From: Zygnema cylindricum
Taxonomy: Eukaryota; Streptophyta; Zygnematophyceae; Zygnematales; Zygnemataceae
Assembly (NCBI GenBank): GCA_037447655.1
Contig: JBBHKE010002445.1
Coordinates: 555,481 to 619,480, forward strand
Reading direction: 5' to 3'
DNA length: 64,000 nt
A model generated the notes under the pieces. That model saw only the letters and a list, made by a program, of their open reading frames with translations. It searched no databases and was not told where the DNA came from. Shown one piece after another: positions 44,937-54,791 of this stretch. Numbering within the stretch: the stretch's first letter is position 1; every line of letters starts with the position of its first letter. The position numbers and the translations under genes are program-made.

Positions 44937-46031
44937 ATGAGTTGGTCTCTCCCAGCATACACGGCTGCTAGATCTCAGTTACCGATACGGGCATCACCAC
45001 ACTGGACATTTGCATTTCCGTCTAGAAGTTGGCATCACGCAGTAAATTGTTTGCATCAGCTTCCTGTCAAACATGGGTTGGTTCACTCCTTGATAGCAGA
45101 TAAACAGTTAGCATTTGCACAAGCCATGGAAGCCATGACCATTAACACACCTCAAAAAACGACATGGAAATTCGGAACCAGACTAACAAAAACTGAACAC
45201 GAACTTTTAGATGAAGTCATAAACCGAAACGTAGACGCATTTGCTTTCTCCATGAAAGACTTAGGTCGAGACACCACTTACAAAATGTCTATTTACTTGG
45301 AAGATGACAGACCTATATTTAAGCCCAAGCATCATCTATCAGAAACTGAATAGGAATCTGTAGACAAACAAAGTGCAGAGTTAGAATAGGCGGTTCTGAT
45401 TTATAGGTCAGATTCCACCTCTGCGGTGCCCACCGTCATGCCTCTTAAAAATGACGTGGAGGGGGATTTTACAGAACGTCGCATGTGTGGGGACTATAGA
45501 GAACTGAATTCACGTACAATCCAAGACCGACATCCAATGCCGTTGGCTGAGGACATTTTTGATCATGTTGGAGGAGCTAAATATTTCAACATCCTAGATC
45601 TGCAATAGGAATTTAATCAGATCGAAATAGAGGAAAAAGATCGACACAAGACATCATTTTTGGGTAGTGACGGATATTGGGAATGGGCAGTTATGCCCTT
45701 TGGACCGAAAATTGCATCGAGGGTATTCCAGAAAGTCATGGACTCAGTCTTGGGGGGATGTAAGTTTGCCCGTTGTTGTATCGACGATCTAATCATCGCT
45801 TCAGCCTGTATAGAGGAACATGCAGTGCATATAGACTGGGTATTAAAGGAATTGAAAAAGGTAGGACTCAAATGTCATCCTGCCAAATGCACTTTCGGGG
45901 CCGAAGGTGTACCCTATCTTAGGCACTTTATTTCATCCAAGGGAATTACTCCGTTAGAAGTCAAAGTGGAAGTAATTAGTAAACTCCTGGCCCCAACAGA
46001 TTTGACTAGCCTGCGTGCATTCCTGGGTTAG
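44937..46031 (+). pseudogene. Ty3/gypsy reverse transcriptase
   Basis: The pre-RT region is 45150-45350 (EVINRNVDAFAFSMKDLG, RPIFKPKHHLSE). Then come VPTVMPLKNDVEGDFTERR, CGDYRELNSRTIQDRHPMP, FNILDLQ, MPFGPKIASRVFQKVMD, the catalytic CCIDDLII (45775-45798) and the thumb VGLKCHPAKCTFG. The canonical Y/V-x-D-D has Cys-Ile-Asp-Asp. TAG stops at 45351-45353, near 45388 and 45606-45608 interrupt it. The end at 46031 is a one-base deletion in the FLGLANY motif. Confidence 0.92.
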
Positions 46032-46045
46032 CAAATTATAACCGA

Positions 46046-46660
46046 CGGTTTGTTTCTAGTTTCAGCACACTTGCATCTCCAGTGAATGAACTCTTGAAGA
46101 AGTCAGTTCCGTTGACGTGGGGACCCTCCCAGATCGAGGCATTCCAGGGATTAAACAACGCACTGTCCACCGCTCCTATTCTTCGTCCCCCAAATCATAA
46201 GTTGCCATTTTGCCTACAGACGAACTTTGGTAAGCCCGGTATTGCAGCCATCCTAACTCAGCATGAACTCACAGGTGAGGAATATGTGGCGGCTTATGCC
46301 ACCCGGAGCAACAATCAAGCGGATTCAAATTACAGTAGTTAGGAGGGGACGTGCCTTGCCGCAGTTTGGGAAATTGTGCATTTCCACCATTATCTTTATG
46401 GCAAGCCTTTCACCCTTCTTATTGACCATCAACCATTTTATTGGCTTATGACCAATGACAAGTTGTCTAGCAAATTAGCCCGCTGGGCTCTTATTTTGCA
46501 ACAATATGCCATATAAATAATCCATCGAGCCGGGCTCCTCAGATTGAATGCCGACGGACTCTACAAGAACCCTTTGCCCCACTCCAATGAAAATGGTGTG
46601 CTACGAGATTTTGATGAAGAATTAGTTGCCTTTTTATCAGCCGAGCACATCTGATTTATA
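46046..46660 (+). pseudogene. Ty3/gypsy RNase H
   Basis: TWGPSQIEAFQGLNNALSTAPILRPPN (46118-46198), QTNFGKPGIAAILTQ (catalytic Asp replaced by Asn in the usual T-D-A-S position), AAVWEIVHFHHYLYG and FTLLIDHQPFYWLM follow the gypsy RNase H order. Stops at 46340-46342 and near 46516 sit where relatives have Tyr. Confidence 0.88.
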
Positions 46661-46799
46661 AATTTGCAGCACCTACAAACCACAAAACCAAACACGATTC
46701 ATGGCGAGAAAGTGCTTTAATTCTTTTTCTATCTACTCACTCTTTTCTCGCGGGCACCCTACCAATGGAAGAGGAGCATGTTTGTAAGAGAGCTCAAAG

Positions 46800-47960
46800 T
46801 TACTAATGGATGGGGGGCTCACTTATTCGTCTTCTCTTAGATGGAAGTCACCGGTATGTCCCACGGCTGACAGAACGACTATCACGTATCAACCAAATTA
46901 CTGACCTTGGACAGTATGGCACCAAACGAACTTTGAGTTTGGTACAGGCACGGTAATGGTGGTCCGCCATGCATGCTGATATGGCGGCTGTGTTGCAAGA
47001 ATGCAGCACATGTGACCGTCTACGAACTTCATTTGGTGGTCCGCCATGCATGCTGATGTGGCGGCTCTGTTGGAGGAATGCAGCACATGTGACCGGCTAC
47101 GAACTTCATTTTCCAACCGACAGACCTCCTTTCAGCCCTTCCCTATTCGGGGTCTCTTTTACAGTTGGTCGTGTGATCTTGCAGGTCCCTTTCCCATTTC
47201 TCGAAGGGGCAAACAATACATCATGATAATGATCGAGAATTTCAGTAAATGGGTGGAAGTTGTGGCACTCTCGCAGAAAACTGCCAAACTTACCACCGCA
47301 GCTTTTAAGGAGCACGTGCTCCTCCGATATGGAGCCCCCGCAGAAGTACTTACCGACCAAGGAACTGAGTTCCGTGGCGAATTTCAGGAGATGCTGGACG
47401 AGGCGTTAATCGATCACCGGCCGACGAGTCGAGATCATCCTCAAGCAGACGGTTTGGCAGAGAGAGTTGTACAAACCTTTAAGCGTGCTTTGCGTAAACA
47501 TTGTTTAGAAAAAATAGATTACAGTGTGGGATGAATCATTAGGATATGTTGTCATCGGTTATTGCATGTCTGTACAAGCCAGCCAGGCAAATTTCCACCC
47601 CTATTATGTGTTGTTTGGTCAAAAACCACTACTAGGTAGGAATGTACAAAAAGCCGCAAGCTTACCTCTACCTCTTATGTCTGATTCTCTGTTTTTGGGA
47701 GAACTAACTAACCGAGCGTTGCTTTTCGCTAGAGAAATGCCCATGGCTTTTGAGAACTTGCAGATTGCCAAACATCGCGACTCCTTACAGTTTTCGACGA
47801 CTCGCAGTGGTAGCTACCGGCCACAACAAAAAGCCTTCCAGGTGGGGGGTTACGTTTATTTGCGACAGCAAACTTTTGACACACTCGAAAAGGATGTTTC
47901 GGCATCAAACGTTAGGAATTCAAACGGCTACAAACCAGACAGGTGTTTGAAGTTATGAAC
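46800..47960 (+). pseudogene. Ty3/gypsy integrase
   Basis: The N-terminal zinc region includes CSTCDRLRT, present twice because of a 77-bp tandem duplication (46958-47034 and 47035-47111). The core has D in SCDLAGPFP (47170), D in LTDQGTEF (47351) and E in DGLAERVVQTFKR (47462). The C-terminal part has GYVYLRQQTFDTLEKDVSASN (47850-47910), a pattern typical of green-lineage gypsy elements. The 77-bp duplication shifts the frame, and other stops follow. Confidence 0.9.
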
Positions 47961-48760
47961 CCTGGGAGGTTCATACATCATTTTTGCTTAGTTTATGGAG
48001 GGTTTTCATCCTCGAGGTGTAGATGTAAGGCAGTCCGAGGCGGCCACTCAGCGGTCGTCTCTATAAACTTGCAACGTTTTAACATAGAAACCTGTTTGCT
48101 CAAAGACATGTAGGAATTAGTGTAGCTGTACGGATTAATGACAGCATAGGATAAATGCCATTTTGCAAGATAGGAACTTTGCAAAATTAAGCACGGGAAT
48201 CCAACATTCGAAATTTGTCGTTTTCTAGCAAACATTATTCTCCTGATTTGTCGAACTCTATCGCTAGGGTTTCACCTCAATATTTAGTGACCGGCTAGTT
48301 TTTGAGTTAGAATTTTTCCTTTTTCAGACCCATAGTTTCATGCTAGTAATTGTCTTTGAGCTTCTCCTTATCTTTGTACTAAGACCTTACCTAATCTACC
48401 GGCGCAAGCCAGCCTGCAAACTCCAAACTGTCTTCTACATGCTGTGGTGGTCGGTGGTCGAATTCCGTCTGTGGACTTGGTGTTTCTTGCTGTTAGAGCT
48501 CTGACTTTGCAGTCTAGCTCCAGTCCTGTCTGGCTTGTGGGAATACCGGCTATCTCGGCTCCTTCGTCCAGTTAAGGAAGGGTTATTGTCTGTTGGTTGG
48601 ACTCCTATATGGAATATTAAAAGACTTCAGAGCCTAGTGGCCACAGTTGCAAATATAAATTCCCTCTTTACTTACCTGACCTTGCTTTGTCTTTTAATTT
48701 TTTGCTAAGTCTATGTGTTCGGAATAATTTGCTTTTTCCGGCAGATTCATTTATTATTTC
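47961..48760 (+). other. gypsy 3' region, LTR not resolved
   Basis: Stops become frequent after 47958. A weak LTR-like organisation (TATAAATTCCCTC near 48654) exists, but no matching 5' copy was found near 35 kb, so the element's boundary is undetermined. Confidence 0.35.
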
Positions 48761-48989
48761 TTGCGGTATATATGCTTTGTACCCGATTGTGGTCACGAAT
48801 ATTGTACATATGTCATGGTCATTCATTTTCTGGTGATAATCGGCGACCCAAGTTTATGTGATGCATGCCATTCACCGTTACACCGTCATGCACGACACCC
48901 TCCCATCCCCTTGGGAGTTGTTCTTCCGTACGGTTTTGTCGTACATTGTTTCCGACTACAACTGTGCAGACCCCCACCTCCCATGAAAT

Positions 48990-49100
48990 ATGTCTCGATA
49001 CTTTTTGTTTGTCCCGGAGCGACATATCGAGCCCTTTTCCGTTTGATATATCGAGGATAAAATTTAACAAGGTAAACATTTTCCCCGATACACAACACTA
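48990..49100. mobile_element. right end of a hAT-TATCG element, truncated
   Basis: CATATCGAGCCC, GATATATCGAGGA and the terminus CCCGATACACAACACTA resemble the right end of the complete element at 50857-51719. No matching left terminus was found. Confidence 0.55.
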
Positions 49101-49139
49101 CAATACTTGTAACATTCAATGTCACCAAACATGTTACTA

Positions 49140-49230
49140 CACTGTGAATCGCTATTAGCGTTAAGAAATGATTAGCGTAAAAAACCAATTAGTGTTATTA
49201 ACTACAATTTGGGTTCAAGGCCTTTCGCCA
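49140..49230 (+). mobile_element. TA-MITE left terminus
   Basis: CACTGTGAATCGCTATTAGCG follows TA (49138-49139), with subterminal ATTAGCGTAA and AATTAGTGTTATTAAC. No right end is identified before the Crinkler-like relic. Confidence 0.6.
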
Positions 49231-49484
49231 AGAAAAAATGAACTCTAACTTATGCATAACTCTTATTTGGGTACATTTTTCACATAGTATAGCCAATATA
49301 GCCCCAGTTCACATAGTTAAGTCTTGCTATAGTTCTTTTAGAAATGACACCGGAAAAAAAATAAAAATGATAGTGTCTCCAAACGGACCAACAATAAAAT
49401 AACGAAGATTTATAACACTATGAGAAGAAACAAAAAGAACAACAAGGCTTTTTAAAAGCGAGATGGTAAACCATCTAAAAAATA

Positions 49485-49690
49485 ATGAAAATTTATATTT
49501 ATAACACTATGGGAAGAAATGGGTCAACATTTCATCGGTATAATTGTGAGTAAAGATACTCAACAATCAAATAAACATCTAATAAAATAAACTTCGAAAT
49601 GAATTAACATGTGATTAAACCAACTTTCTAAATGACTAACATCTGATTAAATAAACACTTAATGTACATTATCTGAAGGTTTCTTTTAAC
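49485..49690 (+). pseudogene. C-terminal relic of a Crinkler/RHS-like paralogue
   Basis: The plus-strand frame from about 49497 reads EEMGQHFIGIIVSKD, then SNKHLI and a TAA (49569-49571). It aligns with the last ~30 residues of the protein at 54792-56735 (EGMDQYAIGIPVSDD, FNKHLIE). The non-coding sequence after the stop is also shared: AAACACTTAATGTA at 49660 matches the complement at about 54753. So a paralogous unit existed here in opposite orientation. The rest is gone. Confidence 0.7.
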
Positions 49691-49797
49691 CCTAAAATAT
49701 GTTACATCATTTGAATTTTCTTTGCCAACTAGCTTTTGTATCTACTTTTAACTAAAATATATGTCATTGAGAGGGAAGGGGGAGGAGAGGAAGGAGG

Positions 49798-49798
49798 C

Positions 49799-49868
<70 letters not shown>

Positions 49869-50020
49869 TAACGCTTTTTGCATTAGTTGAACCGGATGTA
49901 TAGAGAGAGGGAAAATGGAAGAGAGGGAAGAGAGGAGGAAAAGGGAGAGGGACAAAGGGGAGGGAGGGAGAGGTGGGGGGGAGATGGGAGGGAGAGGGCG
50001 ATGGAGAGGGTTTGTGATGT
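49798..50020 (+). repeat. GA-rich tract with (GA)n microsatellite
   Basis: An uninterrupted (GA)n run lies at about 49802-49866, followed by GGGAGAGG-type purine sequence to 50020. ORFs reading Ser/Leu/Pro repeats on the minus strand are by-products. Confidence 0.9.
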
Positions 50021-50279
50021 TAGAAAGAAGTTTCATGTATTTTTCAATGTAGTCTAATTGGTTTCTCTAAGTGCTTCCTTGACAGGTACGTTTTTTTTTG
50101 TCCTTTCGGAAAATATGTTTTTGTATTTCTTTTTGTGTCCGATTTGTTTTGTTATTTTTGCAAATCGATATTACCCCTTTTTTTTTTTTTTTCAAAATGT
50201 AACTTGAACAAATGTCTCTTTTGAGAAAGTATTTTATTCTCCAAATCCAAAACGATGTTGACACAAAAGGATTTTTCCC

Positions 50280-50856
50280 TGTCTCTCTCCTTTTCCCCCA
50301 CTCCCGATCTCTCTCCCCCTCCCCCTCCTTCATCCCCATTCCCTTTTTTTCTATGAAAATAAAAAAAAAGGGTTTCAAATCCCCGTAGTCCTTACCTTCG
50401 TTTAAGGTACACACAAACTTTAAGATATATAAAAAAAAAATATACTTAATTTCATTCAAATTTCTAAAATTTTAATGTTCAACTGTTTTTTTTTTGTGTT
50501 TTTTGCTTTTGACCGAGACGAGATTTCTATGCTTTAAAACTCTTTGTGATGATGGTCGGGGAGAGAGAGAGATGGAGAAAGGGAGAGGGAGAGAGGGAGG
50601 AGGGAGAGAGAGGGAGCGAGAGGGAGAGAGGATCACAAAAATCCAAAAAGTGCTCAACAATCCCACGAACGAACGTTTCCCTGCATTATAACTTACTGTA
50701 ACAATCTCGGTAAGGTTTTGAAATCATCCAGAAAAGTTTTTTTAAGCTTCCCTATGTTTTAGTTATGTACTTATTTTATTTTCAAGCTTCAAATCACTAT
50801 CTTACTGCTCGTGGGCTCCTTTCCCTTGAGAAGTAACAATTAAAAAAACATATTAC
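50280..50856. repeat. alternating pyrimidine and purine tracts
   Basis: A CTCTCC-rich stretch at 50280-50340 and a GAGAGG-rich stretch at 50558-50635 lie about 220 bp apart and are complementary in composition. Otherwise AT-rich, no gene seen. Confidence 0.7.
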
Positions 50857-51719
50857 TAGTGTTGGGTATCGAGGACCCATTGCCGATATTCGATATATAT
50901 ATCGAATTTCAGGTACCCGATATTCGATATATCGCTTCGATATATCGAATTTCAAATCATCGCGATATATCGCCGATATATCGTATCGTCGATATATCGA
51001 AGCTTAAAAAAAAAAAAAAAAAAAAAAACCAACAGGTTTTCAAAGCCTCGTGACTTCGGACAAAAGCCTCGTGACTTCGGACAAAGTGACTGTAAAATCT
51101 TTGCCGGAAAGAAATACGGTTTTTTCCTGAAAGTCAGCGGAGTGAAGAGATCTCTGAGGTACATTGACGAGGTACACTTGTGAAGTACACGTACGTCAAA
51201 CGCAAGTACGATTTTCCATACGAAAAAGGTCGGTTTCTAGATGTTTGATGATTTTTGAGATTTGATAGTCAGCTTACGTGGAGCCATTCATATCAGAACA
51301 CGTATGTAAAACTTATTTAAAAACGATACGCGATGTACTTGATGCCTCTGTAATACATAAATTTTGCTGTCCGTACTATTACAGAGACCTCCTCGTGTAA
51401 CCATACCCCAAAAAAGCAATCATTAGAATTACAGAATTAGTACTTTTTTGTCGGTTACATTTTGCGGTGTCTACCTTTAAGTCACGGAACGAAAATCACG
51501 GCGTACGTGGCGTATTAGACAATTTGACTTTTTCGCAAAAATAACATATTATATAAAAAAATAAAAATATTAAATTTAAAAAATACTATATATCGCGATA
51601 TATATCGCGATAATTTATGTTGGTCGCGGTACGATATATCGAGGATTCTCCTCGATCGATATTCGATATATCGAATATCGAGCTTATCGCGATATGAATT
51701 TACCCGATACCCAACACTA
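50857..51719. mobile_element. hAT-type non-autonomous element, 863 bp, perfect 8-bp TSD
   Basis: The terminal inverted repeats are TAGTGTTGGGTATCG and its complement. The flanks CATATTAC at 50849-50856 and 51720-51727 are identical. Both subterminal regions are packed with self-complementary CGATATATCG words. The middle contains a poly-A run (51006-51027), a 22-bp tandem pair (AAGCCTCGTGACTTCGGACA, 51046-51084) and no transposase. Confidence 0.93.
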
Positions 51720-51727
51720 CATATTAC

Positions 51728-52380
51728 AACTATCCTATTTTTTCGATTACAAAACTTTCTCAATACATCAATGAAGACTCAACGAGTTTGTAAGTAATTA
51801 AAGTGTATTTGACAAATCGATGATGTGTAATTAACAGTCTTAATTACTGTATTCAACAAATTCATGGTGTAATTATGTCATAGAAAAAGGCCACTTCCTA
51901 TTTCTTGTCAATTTATGAAAGAAGCATAAAAACATACAGTTTTTCTATAGCAAAAACAACAATCTCAGTTTATTATACATTACCTCGAAAAACCATGAAA
52001 ATGTACACCTTGCCATACCAAAAAACAACAATTCCATTCAATTTTCATTTTCATTTGTAAGGAACATGAAGATACAATTATCCTTAACATCGACAAGGCC
52101 GAGTCTTTTGGAAATTTACAGACTACAAATGTGTGTACATGGCAAAACTAGGAAAAACCTCAAACATTAAGGCGATCAAAGACATGCGAGAGAGAGAAAA
52201 AACGGCAAAAAAGGGCAAAGGACAGGTAAAAACGAGCGATAAACGGTTGTAGGCAATATGCCAAAATCAAACTTGAACGTCAAAATTTTTGCAATCCTTG
52301 TAAAAGAGAAACCGCCAATCTTGCCTTCCCTTCCCTGCAAACAACACAAATAACTGTGAATGTTGTAAGCTGATAACTTT
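51728..52380. other. AT-rich interval, nothing recognised
   Basis: Short words repeat (AATTCATTTTCATTT near 52040), but there is no supported gene. Confidence 0.5.
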
Positions 52381-52394
52381 GTGCTGTGTCTTTT

Positions 52395-52484
52395 AAACCA
52401 TCATCTTTTGATAAACCATCATCTTTTTATAAACCATCATCTTTTTATAAAACACCATCTTTCTATAAACCATCATCTTCCGAG
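52395..52484 (+). repeat. 18-bp tandem repeat, five units
   Basis: Units of AAACCATCATCTTTTTAT with small variations occur directly before the purine-rich block. Confidence 0.85.
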
Positions 52485-52544
52485 GTCGTATTCTGGATTA
52501 AACTTGCATCAAACAACAAAGTTAATTGTCAATCGACGTTGTCA

Positions 52545-53310
52545 GAATAAAGGGGAGGAGAAAAAGAACAAAAATGAAGGAGAAAGAAGAGAGAAGCGAG
52601 AAGACAAAAGCAAGAAGGAGAAAGAAGGAAGGAGGAACAAGGAAGGAAGAAGAACGCAAAAGGAAAAAGGAAAGAAAGAAAGAAAGAAAGGAGAAAGGAG
52701 AAAGTTGAAAGAAGCAAGAAGGAAGAATGAAGAAGAAGGAAGGAAGAAGAAACAAGAAAGAAGAGAGAAGAAAGTAGAAAGTAGAAGGAAGAAGAAGAAG
52801 AAAGAAAGAAGAAAGACGTCAGGAAGAAAAGAGGAGAATGAAGAAAGAAGAAATAAAAAAAGTAGGAAGAAGGAAGAAGGAAGAAGAAGAAAGAAGAAAG
52901 AAGAAAGAAGAAAAAAGAAAGAGGAAGAAGAACAGAGAAGGAAGAAGAAAAAAAAAGAAAGAAGAAGGAAGAAGGAAGGAAAAAGTAGAAAGAAGGAAGA
53001 ACGAAGGTGTAAAGAAGAACAAAGAAAGAAGAAAGGAGAACAGAGAAGGGAGAAGCAAGAAAACAAAAAAAAGGAAGGAAGAAGGAAGAAGGTAAGGAAA
53101 TATTCACATGCATCTACTTCGGTTATTAAACTTTCACGAAAAAATAAAGTGTGAAAGAGTTCAATCACAAGCAGAGATCTTGCAATGTGATAACTATCCA
53201 GAGAAGATAAGCTAAAAAATATTGAGTGAGAAGGCGAGGGGGAGGGATAGAGGGAGGTAGAGAGAGAGAAAAGGAGGGAGGGAGGGAGGCAGGGGAGGGA
53301 GGGATGGAAA
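52545..53310 (+). repeat. GAAGAAAGAAGG purine tract
   Basis: About 550 bp are almost pure purine on the plus strand, giving a 257-residue Lys/Glu/Arg ORF (52381-53154) and Phe/Leu/Ser shadows on the other strand. A second GAGGG-rich stretch follows at 53224-53310. I regard the ORF as composition-driven, not a gene. Confidence 0.85.
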
Positions 53311-54370
53311 AGGACAAGAATCCATCATGAGTACCATTAGATGACGAAGGTGACAACTAAACCTTTCCCTGACTAAAAACAAAAAATACACAAAAAAAAA
53401 TCACTTGATTCAGATGATGGACTGAGAAGCAGCATAAATATAAACCATGAAACGGTCATCCTAAACAAAAAAAGAAAAAAAAAAAAAGAGTTCCAAGCAG
53501 ACAAAATAATGGCTGTTTCACTTTACCAAAAAATTTCCCAACCCCCTTGAAATAAAAAAAAAAAAAAAAAAAAAACAAAAAACAACAACAAAAATAAGCC
53601 AAAACAACAAAAAACAACAACAACATAAAATATTCAAGCAAATACTCATCATATTAACACAAAATTAGATGAAATATAACAAATACACATCACAAAAAAA
53701 AAAAAAAAGTTTATTAACACTCAAGAATCTCACGTTGGTCGAATGTTAAAAACCCTAAAACACCATTGAACACAACAGTTCTTGGGAAGCTTTTGAAATT
53801 TTTCATATAAAGGTATGTAAAAACTTACATACACGTACTTTCAAGTTGAAATATATGTAATATTGTACATATATCCATAAGATGTTGTGTAAACCTCAGA
53901 GATTGTAACCACTTACAGATTTGACTTGAAACCAAATGTTTCTCTTTCGTGGAAAGGGGACGGGAAAGAGAAACGACAGGGAGGGAGAGGGAGAGGGAGA
54001 GGGAGAAGGTGAAAACCCTTTTGTACCATCATTGTTTTGGAAATGGAAACAAAAATATGCTAAAAATGTAAGCCCTAATTTCTAAGCAAACATGAACCAC
54101 AAGATACAAATTAAAAAAAAAAAAATGAATCAAAAAGAAAGCATAGTTACTGCTCAAATAGCATCAACAATAGACGAAAAAAAGAAAAAAAAAAAAACAA
54201 AAACGATAAAAAAAAAAAAAAAAAAAAAAAAAAAACAAAAAAAAAAAAAAAATGTACCTGACGAAGAGGCACCTAGATGTGCGAATGGGAGAGCCAATCA
54301 ATGAGAAGCATGAGTTGGTAAAGAATTTAACTGCATAAAAAAAAAAAATGTTAATCTTTCTTTTAACATC
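53311..54370. other. poly-A-rich non-coding interval
   Basis: Poly-A runs lie at about 53478, 53551-53573, 53693 and 54209-54251, and a GGGAGA tract at 53975-54008. No gene is supported. Confidence 0.6.
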
Positions 54371-54640
54371 ACAAATCCTCTCCTGCTCCTTTTCCACCTC
54401 CCCCTCCCCCTTCCCCTCCCCTCGCCCTCCCATCTCTCTAACTTTATCCTTCCCCTCCCTCCCTCCCTCTCCCTTTCCCCTTCCATTCCCTTTCTTCCAT
54501 CCTCCTAATGATGCATCCAATGCACATAATGCAAAAAACCTAAACCTCTCTCTCTTCTTCTGCCTCTCCCTCTCTTTCTCCCCCTCTCCCTCCTCGCCCC
54601 CCCCCTCGCCGCCCCTCTCTTTCCCACTGATGCTTACGAT
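54371..54640 (+). repeat. CT-rich tract
   Basis: A CCTCCCC/CTCTCC composition runs over about 260 bp with one interruption near 54500, close to the 3' end of the Crinkler-like gene. Confidence 0.85.
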
Positions 54641-54791
54641 GCATTTGCTGAAGGATACCTTAGTTAAAAGTAGATCCAAAACATAGTTGAAAAAAATAAT
54701 TAAAACGATTCAAGAAATTTTAGCAAAAAACCTTGACATCACATACATTAAGTGTTTATTAAATTAGATGTTTGTTCAATTAGATCCTTAT

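Noticed and set aside
48250-48760. Gypsy 3' LTR
   Set aside because: No matching 5' copy, no TG...CA pair and no polypurine tract that I could confirm.
52381-53154. 257-residue Lys/Glu/Arg-rich ORF
   Set aside because: It is a direct product of a purine microsatellite. All frames of the strand are open for the same reason and no domain is present.
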